From [Mycobacterium] crassicus (GTDB lineage Bacteria > Actinomycetota > Actinomycetes > Mycobacteriales > Mycobacteriaceae): 40,324 nt of DNA. Location of the stretch: contig NZ_CP084029.1 in the NCBI RefSeq assembly GCF_020181615.1, positions 4,177,201-4,217,524 of the forward strand, written 5' to 3'. Made by a program: the position numbers and the translations under genes. Under the pieces are notes generated by a model. It did no database searches and was not told the DNA's origin. It worked only from the letters and a program-made list of their open reading frames with translations. This document shows positions 32,628-40,098 of this stretch, piece after piece. How positions within the stretch are numbered: position 1 is the stretch's first letter; each line of letters starts with the position of its first letter.

Positions 32628-33415
32628 CAGTTGTGGTACTCCCCGCAGTTGACGTCGATAACCTGGCCGCTGATACCGCTGGCCAGATCGCTGGCCAGGA
32701 ACAGCACCGCCGACGCCACCTCGTCCTCGGTGGGCAGCCGCCTCAGGTCGGAGTTGGCGGCGGTGGCCGCATAGATCTGCTCGACGGTAGTGCCGTACTT
32801 GCCGGCCTGGTGGGCAAAGTAGCCCTGCAGGGTGTCACCCCAGATGTATCCGGGTGCAACGGAGTTGACGCGGATGCCCTGCTCGCCCAGTTCGGATGCC
32901 AACGACTGCGACATCGCCAGCAGGGCGGCCTTGGCCATCTTGTAGGCGCCGTACTTGGGCTGCGAGTGCCGGATCACCATCGAGTTCAGATTGACGATCG
33001 AGCCGTTGGCCGCGGCCAGGGCCGGCGTGAAGCCCTGGGTCAGGCGCAGCGCGCCGAGCCCGCTGAGCTCGATGGCGTCGCGGATGTGCTGGAAGCTGGT
33101 CTGCGCCAACGGCTTCATCGACGGCACCCGGAAGGCGTTGTTGATCAAGACGTCGATGTGGTCGAACTCGGCCGAGGCGGCCTGCACCAGGTGCGCTACC
33201 TGGTCGTCATCGGTGATGTCGGCCGGGACCACCAGGGCGCGGCGCCCGGCGGCCCTGACCTTCTTGGCCACCTCTTCCAGGCGATCCGCGCTACGCGCGA
33301 CCAGCACCAGGTCGGCGCCCTCGGCGGCGAACCGATTGGCCATCGTGCTGCCGAGCCCCGGCCCGACCCCACTGATCACCACGACTTTGTCCATCAGCAT
33401 TCCGGTCATCTTCAC
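32627..33415 (-). CDS. Short-chain dehydrogenase/reductase (Rv3530c-like)
   Basis: A 262-residue classical SDR. The cofactor motif is GVGPGLG near residues 16-22; NNAF follows (LINNAFRV), and YGAYKMAK gives the catalytic Tyr-x3-Lys. The usual TGxxxGxG is altered to SGVGPGLG, as in other Rv3530c-type proteins. It corresponds to Rv3530c. The GTG at 33415 overlaps the DUF1214 stop (GTGA); an ATG two codons later (33409) is possible. It sits in an operon with a sulfotransferase, so the alcohol it makes or uses may be sulfated. Confidence 0.9.
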   Translation of the reverse strand: MKMTGMLMDKVVVISGVGPGLGSTMANRFAAEGADLVLVARSADRLEEVAKKVRAAGRRALVVPADITDDDQVAHLVQAASAEFDHIDVLINNAFRVPSMKPLAQTSFQHIRDAIELSGLGALRLTQGFTPALAAANGSIVNLNSMVIRHSQPKYGAYKMAKAALLAMSQSLASELGEQGIRVNSVAPGYIWGDTLQGYFAHQAGKYGTTVEQIYAATAANSDLRRLPTEDEVASAVLFLASDLASGISGQVIDVNCGEYHN

Positions 33416-34539
33416 CCCAGCATTCTGTTAGCGATCTGGTGCTGCCGCTGGGCGATACGCGCACGCCAAGCATCTTGCGTGATCTTGTTGTCGTTGTAGT
33501 AAGGCAGTGCCGACGCCACCTTGTCGATGTCGACGAGCTCGACGGTCGGGCCGTCGGCCTCGGTCAGCTCGCGGGACACCCGCTGCCAGCGGAACTGCAG
33601 GAAGCCGCGGCGATGCCCCAGGGTCTCGACCCAGTTGGTGACGCCCGGGTTGGTGTCGGAGACCACGATCCGGATTTTGCCGTCCGGATCCGCTTGCGCC
33701 TGAACACCGTTCAGCGACGTCTGGTGGTTGATGTAGTCAAGCGAGATGTACCAGAGGCTGCCCAGCTGGAATCCCAGGTAGGGCGCGTCGGTCACCGGCA
33801 GGGTGATCACCAGGGCCTGATCGGGCGCCAACTCGTAGTGCCCGGCCGACGAGTACTGGGTGGCCAGGCCGCCGGGGGTGAGCCGGGGCGCCACCATCGT
33901 GTTGACCGGCAGGTTCAGATAGAACCACTGCGGGAACGCCAGCCAGGTCTTGACCCGGTTGATCAGTTGCTTTCCCGCTGCCGCGTAACGCTTCTCAATG
34001 AGCTGGCGGGTCAGCGGCGGCGGCGCGGTGCCTTCGGTGTCGGTACGGGCGATCGAGAGCGTGCCACGCTGTGCGGCCCAGTCGTTGTAGACCTCGCGGA
34101 TCACCAGTTGCGCCGGCTTGGTCGGGCGGAACCGCCAGGTGAAGCTGCCGTCGGCCGCGACGTCGAGTTCGCGGTCGTCGAACGCCGCTTCGCTGGCCGG
34201 CACGTTGTCGTCGGTGTACTCACCGCCCAGCAGCTGGAAGCTCAGGTCGGTGGTGCTGCCCCGCCGGCCGGTGACGACGTAGTCGTGGTCGGCGCGCACG
34301 ACGGTGCCGAAGTACAGCGTGTCGGGGTTGTCCAGACCCATCTTGGTGAACGGCCCGGTACCCGACATCAGGAACGGGTGGTCGCGTTCGGAGTTGAACG
34401 CCGCGTGCACACACGCTTCGACACCGCCGGCCAGATACTGCAGACCTTCGAGTAGGTCGGCCTCGGTCTCGATGTGCGGCGCCGCGGCGACCAGCTTCTC
34501 CGCCTCGGCGATCGCGGCCGAAAGTGGCTCGGAGTACAT
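33412..34539 (-). CDS. DUF1214-domain protein (Rv3531c-like)
   Basis: A 375-residue protein with the DUF1214 domain in its C-terminal half (YELAPDQALVITLPVTDAPYLGFQLGSLWYISLDYINHQTSLNG ... VETLGHRRGFLQFRWQRV). The N-terminal half has RKGSTTDLSFQLLG-like beta segments. No signal peptide is visible. Function of the family is unknown. It corresponds to Rv3531c and heads the three-gene minus-strand operon. Its ATG at 34539 faces the IclR regulator at 34636 across 96 bp containing two inverted repeats, so that IclR probably controls it. Confidence 0.88.
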   Translation of the reverse strand: MYSEPLSAAIAEAEKLVAAAPHIETEADLLEGLQYLAGGVEACVHAAFNSERDHPFLMSGTGPFTKMGLDNPDTLYFGTVVRADHDYVVTGRRGSTTDLSFQLLGGEYTDDNVPASEAAFDDRELDVAADGSFTWRFRPTKPAQLVIREVYNDWAAQRGTLSIARTDTEGTAPPPLTRQLIEKRYAAAGKQLINRVKTWLAFPQWFYLNLPVNTMVAPRLTPGGLATQYSSAGHYELAPDQALVITLPVTDAPYLGFQLGSLWYISLDYINHQTSLNGVQAQADPDGKIRIVVSDTNPGVTNWVETLGHRRGFLQFRWQRVSRELTEADGPTVELVDIDKVASALPYYNDNKITQDAWRARIAQRQHQIANRMLG

Positions 34540-34561
34540 AGCCCGCGCACCTCACTGATCA

Positions 34562-34607
34562 TCGGTTGGTCCATTATTGAACCGAATCGGTAGATATCTT
34601 GAACCGA
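34562..34607. promoter_or_regulatory. Double operator in the DUF1214/IclR divergent gap
   Basis: TTGAACCGA occurs twice, at 34577-34585 and 34599-34607, 22 bp apart (two helical turns). Each copy pairs with an upstream complement: TCGGTT-N12-AACCGA at 34562-34585 and TCGGT-N11-ACCGA within 34587-34607. It lies 23 bp from the DUF1214 ATG and 28 bp from the IclR ATG. It differs from both the KstR box and the IclR-type sites at 1571-1748, so it is probably specific to the IclR at 34636. Confidence 0.65.
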
Positions 34608-34635
34608 CTTTAGACGGTCGCGGTACCATGCGGCA

Positions 34636-35556
34636 ATGCCGGCACCCCAACAATCCGCGCGGTCGTCCCCTCCCGCCGACCGAGTGGTGGCCGTTCTGGA
34701 CTTTCTGGCCCGGCACCCCGACCAGCGTTTCGGCCTGTCCGAGCTGGCTCGCCGGACCGGCCTGTCCAAGTCGACCTGCCTGGGAATCGCCACCACGCTG
34801 ACCGACGCGGGCTACCTGCTGCGCGACGATCCGGACAAGACCTACCGGCTCGGGCCCGGGCTGATCTCACTGGGACGCGCCGCCCAGCAGTCGCTGCGGG
34901 TCGGACCCGGGGCCCGCGAGCAACTGCTGCGGCTCTCCGAGGACTTCTCCACCTCCGCCGCACTGAGCGCGGTGGTCGACGATCGAATCACGGTGCTGGA
35001 GTTGGTGGCGGCACCCAACGCGCACCTGGGCGTCCAAGCCGGCCAGAGTTATCCGTTCGCCCCGCCGGTCGGGCTGATGTTCGTGCTCTGGGACGACCGC
35101 GCCCTGCGGGACTGGCTGGCCCGCCAGCCCACCATCCCGCTGCGCTCCGAGAGCGAGCGGCTCGAGCGCGTCGTCGCCGAATGCCGGGCAGACGGATACC
35201 TGGTCGAGCGGTTGACCCCGGGCGGCCAACGCCTCTACGGCCTGATGGCGGGCCTGTCCAGTGACCTGCCCGACGAGTTGCGGGCGCTGCTCGGCGAGTT
35301 GGTCTCCGATATCGGAGAACGGGTGTACCTGCGTAGCGAGGCCGGCAGCCGGGGACGCCACGACATCAGCGTCATCTCGGCGCCGGTCTACGACGATCAC
35401 CAACGCCAGGCGATGGTCGTGTCGCTGCATGCCCAGCGGGCGCTCACCGACTCCGAGATCACCCGGTGGGCCCGTGGGCTGCTGCGCACCGCCGACGCGC
35501 TCACCGCGCAACTCGGCGGCACCAAGCCGAAGCCGCTGTTAGGTTCGGCGCCATGA
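34636..35556 (+). CDS. IclR-family transcriptional regulator (third copy)
   Basis: A 306-residue protein with an N-terminal winged helix-turn-helix (about 15-75, ADRVVAVLDFLARH ... LARRTGLSKSTCLGIATTL) and an IclR-like effector domain (ITVLELVAAPNAHLGVQAGQSYPFAPPVGLMFVLWDD). The effector part is more divergent than in the other two IclRs here. The ATG at 34636 is the natural start. It overlaps the SnoaL-like gene as ATGA and so is cotranscribed with it and the LLM gene. Probable targets are its own operon and the divergent DUF1214 operon, through the double operator between them. Confidence 0.88.
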   Translation: MPAPQQSARSSPPADRVVAVLDFLARHPDQRFGLSELARRTGLSKSTCLGIATTLTDAGYLLRDDPDKTYRLGPGLISLGRAAQQSLRVGPGAREQLLRLSEDFSTSAALSAVVDDRITVLELVAAPNAHLGVQAGQSYPFAPPVGLMFVLWDDRALRDWLARQPTIPLRSESERLERVVAECRADGYLVERLTPGGQRLYGLMAGLSSDLPDELRALLGELVSDIGERVYLRSEAGSRGRHDISVISAPVYDDHQRQAMVVSLHAQRALTDSEITRWARGLLRTADALTAQLGGTKPKPLLGSAP

Positions 35557-36017
35557 CCCTGTCCGTTGCCGACCAGCTGGAGCTGTCCGGGCTGGTGCAC
35601 CGCTACGCCGGATACGTCGACTCCCGCCGATTCGACGATGTGGCCGAATTGTTCACCGCCAACGCAGAACTGATCCTGCCGAAGCCGCCGGAACACCTCG
35701 AGCCGTGCGTGCGTCACAACGGCCACGCCGGCGTGCTCGACGCGATGACCGCCCTGGCGGGAGTCACCCGGACCCACCACGGCATCCTCGGTGAGTTCTA
35801 CACCGGTGGCGCCCCGACCTCCGCTGATGTGGCAACCGGATCGATCACCGGTGTGGCACATCATTGGATCGACAACGGCGGGCAGATCACCGACCACGTG
35901 TGGTACCTGCGCTACAGCGACGTATATCGGCGCACCGATCAGGGCTGGCGGATCGCGGTGCGCACCTTGTCGATCGACGCCATCGAAACCCGGCCGGCAC
36001 GGCAGGTGCGTTCATGA
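35553..36017 (+). CDS. SnoaL-like (NTF2-fold) protein
   Basis: A 154-residue NTF2-fold protein: VADQLELSGLVHRYAGYVDSRRFDDVAELFTANAEL, then GSITGVAHHWIDNGGQITDHVWYLRYSDVYRRTDQGWRIAVRTLSIDAI. It is of the same SnoaL_4-type group as the proteins at 3804 and 6030, and like them stands next to an IclR gene or an LLM gene. It starts in an ATGA overlap with the IclR gene and ends in an ATGA overlap with the LLM gene. A dehydratase or isomerase role is possible; residues were not assigned. Confidence 0.86.
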   Translation: MTLSVADQLELSGLVHRYAGYVDSRRFDDVAELFTANAELILPKPPEHLEPCVRHNGHAGVLDAMTALAGVTRTHHGILGEFYTGGAPTSADVATGSITGVAHHWIDNGGQITDHVWYLRYSDVYRRTDQGWRIAVRTLSIDAIETRPARQVRS

Positions 36018-36955
36018 CCGCACCCGAAAAGCCCCAGATATCCCTGCAGCTGCGGACTTTCACCGATGATCCGAAGCACGACTGGGGTGCCACCCTGGCC
36101 TTGGGCCGCGCAATGGATGCCGCCGGAGTGGATCGCGTCGTCGTCTCCGACCATGTGGTGTTCGGCGAGAATCCGGAGGCCTACGCCGATCCCCGGCTCG
36201 GCGGGATCACCGGCGGCCGCCAGCCGACCGGACCCGACGGCCAGTGGCTGGACCCGCTGATCGTGCTCACCGCGTTGGCGGCCACCACCACCCGTATCCG
36301 GCTCGGCACCGCGATCCTGCTGGCGGCGTTGCGTCGCCCGGCGGTGTTGGCCAAGCAGTTGGCCACCCTGGATGTGTTGTCGGGCGGGCGGCTCGATCTC
36401 GGCGTGGGCGTCGGCTGGCAGCGTGAGGAGTACGAAGCCGCGGGACTGCCGTTCGAGCGCCGCGGCCGGCTGCTCGATCACACCCTGGAGGTGTGCCAGA
36501 CGCTGTGGACCGAGCAGCGCAGCAGCTATCACGCACCGGAGTTGTCGTTCGAGAACATCCATCAGATGCCCAAACCCACTCGGCCGCGGGGAGTTCCGAT
36601 CTGGGTCAGCGGCACCGTCAACGATGCCGTGGCACGCCGGCTGACCCGGTTCGGTACCGGCTGGATTCCGTGGGGCGCCGCGATAGCCGACCCGGCCGGC
36701 AGCATCGCGGCGATGAAGGACCGCATCGCCGGCCTCGGCGGCGACCCGACCGGCCTGCAGGTGCTGGGCCACGCCAAAACCGTCAAACGCCCCGACGGCT
36801 CGCTCGACACCGCGGCCACCGCGGCGTCGGCGCCGGCATTGGTGGCCGGCGGCGTCACCGATATACGAGTCACCTGCTCATTGCCGCGCGACACCGACCG
36901 GGCAACCGATGTGCTCACAGAACTCGTAGAGGCGTTCCACGCTGCCACCGATTAA
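36014..36955 (+). CDS. LLM-class, probably F420-dependent oxidoreductase
   Basis: A 313-residue luciferase-like TIM-barrel protein: AMDAAGVDRVVVSDHVVFGENPEAY, TTRIRLGTAILLAALRRPAVLAKQLATLDVLSGGRLDLGVGVGWQREEYEAAGLPFERRG, and GVPIWVSGTVNDAVARRLTRFGTGWIPWG. It is a TIGR03619-type enzyme in which F420 is the usual cofactor. It is coupled to the SnoaL gene by ATGA. Together with the IclR regulator it mirrors the set at 3012-6521. Substrate unknown. Confidence 0.9.
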   Translation: MTAPEKPQISLQLRTFTDDPKHDWGATLALGRAMDAAGVDRVVVSDHVVFGENPEAYADPRLGGITGGRQPTGPDGQWLDPLIVLTALAATTTRIRLGTAILLAALRRPAVLAKQLATLDVLSGGRLDLGVGVGWQREEYEAAGLPFERRGRLLDHTLEVCQTLWTEQRSSYHAPELSFENIHQMPKPTRPRGVPIWVSGTVNDAVARRLTRFGTGWIPWGAAIADPAGSIAAMKDRIAGLGGDPTGLQVLGHAKTVKRPDGSLDTAATAASAPALVAGGVTDIRVTCSLPRDTDRATDVLTELVEAFHAATD

Positions 36956-36978
36956 TCCGCCACCGAACAGGGAGCCCC

Positions 36979-37698
36979 ATGGAGAAAGTCATCATCGTCG
37001 CGCGCAAAGCCGATTTCAGCGAGGACTGGTGTCGGCGGCTGCGCGGTCCGATCGCCGACGAACTGCTGGCGCTGGGGCTGCCCGGGGTCGCGGTGAACGT
37101 TCGTGACGAACCGGTGCGCGATTCCATGTTGCAGCTGACCACCTTGGACCCGCCGGCGGCCGCGGTGATCAGCCTGTGGACCCAGCAGTACTACGGCGAA
37201 CAGGTCCGGGCCGCCATCGCGCTGCTCGAAGGCGAATCCGACTCGGCGGCAGCCTATCTGGTGACCGAATCCACCCCTATGCCACCTCCGGACCCGGGTG
37301 ACGGGCAGCGCACGCCGGGGCTGGCCAACGTGGCTTTGCTACGCCGGCCCGCCGATCTGGATCAGGCGACCTGGCTGCAGCGCTGGCACCTCAACCACAC
37401 CCAGGTCGCGATCGACACCCAGGCGACCTTCGGCTACACCCAGAACGTGGTGGTCCGCGCGCTCACCGACAACGCGCCGGTGATCGACGGCATCGTCGAG
37501 GAACTCTTCCCCGACGGGGCGGTTTCCGATCCGCTGGTGTTCTACGGTGCTGCCGACCAAGCCGACCTCGCCGACCGGGTCGGCAAGATGGTCGCCAGCG
37601 TCAGCGCGTTCGGGGCGAACCAGAACCTCGACACGGTACCGACCAGTCGTTATGTGTTCCGGTCGCCGTTCGTCAGATGCACTGCTGCGACAGGGTGA
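36979..37698 (+). CDS. EthD/dimeric alpha-beta-barrel-like protein
   Basis: A 239-residue protein of two ferredoxin-like halves, as in duplicated EthD or dimeric alpha-beta-barrel proteins. The second half shows VALLRRPADLDQATWLQRWHLNHTQVAIDTQATFGYTQNVVVRAL, typical of EthD domains (RRKPGLSxxEFxxxWxxxH). EthD-type proteins often accompany P450s or oxygenases and may assist decomposition of ring compounds. It starts 23 bp after the LLM gene, with AGGGAGC before its ATG, and probably belongs to the IclR-SnoaL-LLM operon. Its 3' end overlaps the convergent haemophore-like gene by 26 bp. Confidence 0.78.
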   Translation: MEKVIIVARKADFSEDWCRRLRGPIADELLALGLPGVAVNVRDEPVRDSMLQLTTLDPPAAAVISLWTQQYYGEQVRAAIALLEGESDSAAAYLVTESTPMPPPDPGDGQRTPGLANVALLRRPADLDQATWLQRWHLNHTQVAIDTQATFGYTQNVVVRALTDNAPVIDGIVEELFPDGAVSDPLVFYGAADQADLADRVGKMVASVSAFGANQNLDTVPTSRYVFRSPFVRCTAATG

Positions 37699-37942
37699 TC
37701 AGCGCCTGGCGCACGTGCGGGTGGCGTTCGAGATAGGACAGCGCCGGGTTCGGAGCTCCGGGGTCTTCCTGCCGTCCTTTCGCGTCCAGCTCGGCCCGGA
37801 CGTCCGGGTGCCGGTTCAAGTAGCCGTCGACGCCCTCGCCGAACGTCTGGTCGCACTGCGGTGCGGCGTTGGCCACAGGTGCCAGCACCCCGGCCATGCT
37901 CAGCAGGCCAACTGCAATCGCTCGCGTAATTGCGTTCATCAC
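37673..37942 (-). CDS. Small secreted haemophore-like (MHB-type) protein
   Basis: An 89-residue exported protein: a signal peptide (AITRAIAVGLLSMAGVLAPVANA, cleavage near 26-27), then a short helical domain with two YLxRHPxVR repeats (41-49 and 70-78) and cysteines at 30 and 88 that can form a disulfide. The HPDVR-type motif and cysteine pair resemble the mycobacterial haem-binding haemophore family (Rv0203 relatives). The mature domain is about 62 residues, shorter than Rv0203, so haem binding is uncertain. Met1 (37942) or Met2 may be the start. It lies 18 bp downstream of recQ on the same strand. Confidence 0.78.
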   Translation of the reverse strand: MMNAITRAIAVGLLSMAGVLAPVANAAPQCDQTFGEGVDGYLNRHPDVRAELDAKGRQEDPGAPNPALSYLERHPHVRQALITLSQQCI

Positions 37943-37960
37943 TCGACGGTACGCCCGTGC

Positions 37961-40057
37961 TCAGTTCACGCTGGCCAGAGCGAACGGCAGGACCTGCGGC
38001 GCACCGGCGGCCCGCAACACCCGGGCCGCCAACGTCAACGTCCACCCGGTGTCGGTCACGTCGTCGACCAATAGCACCGGGCCGGTGCCCGCCGGTAGGT
38101 CCCCGGGCGGCTGCCAGGCTCCCTGCAGGGCGGCGACCCGATAGGCCGAGTTCGCCGCGGTGCTCGCCCGCCGGCCCGGCGCATACCGCAGGGTGCCCAG
38201 GTGAGTCAGCCGACCCAGTTCCGCGAGCCGCTCGGTCAGCGACCCGATCAGCACCGGATGGGTGGCCGAATCCAGTCCCATCACCGCGGTCGGCCTGGCC
38301 TGCCAGTCCCAACCCGCCAGCACCGCCACCGCCGCACGCACCACCTGATCGGGTACCTGCTGATCCGGCTCTTCGAGCAGACGGCGCAGCCGGGCACCCC
38401 AACCCAGGTCGGTGAGCCGGCCGACGACCCGGCCCGCTTCAGGACCGTCGGTGATCCGCCCGGACAGTTCGACACCGAGTTTGGCCAGCCCGGTCGGCCA
38501 CTGTCGGCGCGCAGCGATCTCCACACCGGGACGCATCAATCGCTCCCGGGTGGCTGCGGTGGCCGCGGCATCGACCTCGGCGCCAAACCGCGCCCCGGCG
38601 CAGTTGTCGCACCGCCCGCACCGTTCGCCGGCGTCCAACCGCGGGTCGTTGAGCTGGGCGCGCAGGAAGGTCATCCGGCAGCCGTCAGTGCTCTGGTAGT
38701 CGAGCATGGCCTGCTGTTCGGCCCGGCGCAGCTTGTCGAGATTGCGGTACCGCTGCTCGTCGTAGGTCCACGGCTGCCCGGTGCCCAGCCAGCCGCCCTT
38801 GACCCGGCGTACCGCGCCGTCGACGTCGAGGACCTTGAGCACCATCTCCAAGCGCGATCGATTCAGGTCGACCAGAGGTTCGAGTGCCGGCGTGGACAGC
38901 GGCCGGTCTTGCGACAACTCTCCGATCACCTTGCGCACCAACGCCTCCGACGGGAATGCCAGCGAGGCGAAGTAGCGCCAGATGTCCTGGTCCTCGGCTC
39001 CCGGCAGCAGGATAACCTCGGCGCTGTCGGTGGAACGCCCGGCACGTCCCACTTGCTGGTAGTAGGCGATCGGCGACGACGGCGCACCCAGGTGGATCAC
39101 GAAACCGAGGTCGGGTTTGTCGAACCCCATGCCCAGCGCCGAGGTGGCGATCAGCGCCTTGACCCGGTTGGCCAACAGGTCGGCCTCCAGTTGCTCCCGG
39201 TCGGCCGCCTCGGTGGAGCCGGTGTAGGCGGCCACCGCGAACCCCTGCGCCCGCAGGTCGGCGGCCACGTCGTGGGCTTGGGCCACGGTCAGCGTGTAGA
39301 CGATCCCGGAACCCGGCAGCTCGTTCAGGTGGGCGCCGATCCACGCGGCCCGCTGCGCCGGGCCGCCGGCGGTGACCACCGACAGCCGCAGCGATTCGCG
39401 GTCCAACCCGCCGCGCAGCACCAGGGTGTCCTGGTCGGCCGGGCCACCGACCCCGAGTTGGCCGGCGACATCGTCGACCACCCGATCGTTGGCGGTCGCC
39501 GTGGTCGCCAGTACCGGCACATCGGCACCCAGGTCGGCGATCAGGGTGCGGATACGCCGATAGTCCGGCCGGAAGTCGTGGCCCCAGTCCGAAACGCAGT
39601 GCGCCTCATCGACCACCACCAGCCCGACTCCAGCGGCCAGCGCGGGCAGCACCTCATCGCGGAACTCCGGATTGTTGAGCCGCTCGGGACTGACCAGCAA
39701 CACATCAAGATCGCCCGCGGTCACCCGGCGCTGCACGTCGGCCCAGTCGGTGACGTTCGAGGAGTTGATGGTGGCGGCGTGCACCCCGGCCCGCTCGGCG
39801 GCATCGACCTGGTTACGCATCAGCGCCAGCAGCGGCGAGACGATCACCGTCGGCCCGTGCCCGCGCGCCCGCAGCAGTTTGGCCGCGATGAAGTACACCG
39901 CCGACTTGCCCCACCCGGTGCGCTGCACCACCAGGGCACGACGGCGCTCCACCACCAGCGCCTCGATCGCCGCCCATTGGTCGTCGCGCAGCACCGCGTT
40001 CGGGCCGGCGAGCTGTTCCAGAATCGCCTGGGCTTCGGCGCGGTCAGGGGTGGTCAT
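37961..40057 (-). CDS. RecQ-type DNA helicase with C-terminal phosphoribosyltransferase-like domain
   Basis: A 698-residue helicase. Walker A RTGWGKS is at 46-52, the DEAH box (VVVDEAHCVSDWGHDFRP) at 150-153, ATTATA is motif III and YYQQVGRAGRS is motif VI. The RecQ zinc site lies in CRMTFLRAQ ... CGRCDNC. The C-terminal 50 residues carry VLLVDDVTDTGWT (about 661-673), the PRPP-binding signature of phosphoribosyltransferases, an architecture known in actinobacterial RecQ proteins. The start is ATG 40057; GTG at 40078 is in frame and also possible. A DNA-repair role is expected. It sits between hsaF and the sterol block without obvious functional link. Confidence 0.92.
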   Translation of the reverse strand: MTTPDRAEAQAILEQLAGPNAVLRDDQWAAIEALVVERRRALVVQRTGWGKSAVYFIAAKLLRARGHGPTVIVSPLLALMRNQVDAAERAGVHAATINSSNVTDWADVQRRVTAGDLDVLLVSPERLNNPEFRDEVLPALAAGVGLVVVDEAHCVSDWGHDFRPDYRRIRTLIADLGADVPVLATTATANDRVVDDVAGQLGVGGPADQDTLVLRGGLDRESLRLSVVTAGGPAQRAAWIGAHLNELPGSGIVYTLTVAQAHDVAADLRAQGFAVAAYTGSTEAADREQLEADLLANRVKALIATSALGMGFDKPDLGFVIHLGAPSSPIAYYQQVGRAGRSTDSAEVILLPGAEDQDIWRYFASLAFPSEALVRKVIGELSQDRPLSTPALEPLVDLNRSRLEMVLKVLDVDGAVRRVKGGWLGTGQPWTYDEQRYRNLDKLRRAEQQAMLDYQSTDGCRMTFLRAQLNDPRLDAGERCGRCDNCAGARFGAEVDAAATAATRERLMRPGVEIAARRQWPTGLAKLGVELSGRITDGPEAGRVVGRLTDLGWGARLRRLLEEPDQQVPDQVVRAAVAVLAGWDWQARPTAVMGLDSATHPVLIGSLTERLAELGRLTHLGTLRYAPGRRASTAANSAYRVAALQGAWQPPGDLPAGTGPVLLVDDVTDTGWTLTLAARVLRAAGAPQVLPFALASVN

Positions 40058-40098
40058 CACGTCATCATGCCGGGCCACCCCGACAGCTACCCGGCCAA

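Noticed and set aside
37961..40057. Sign of a phage or genomic island
   Set aside because: No integrase, attachment-site repeats, tRNA or composition change was visible around recQ.
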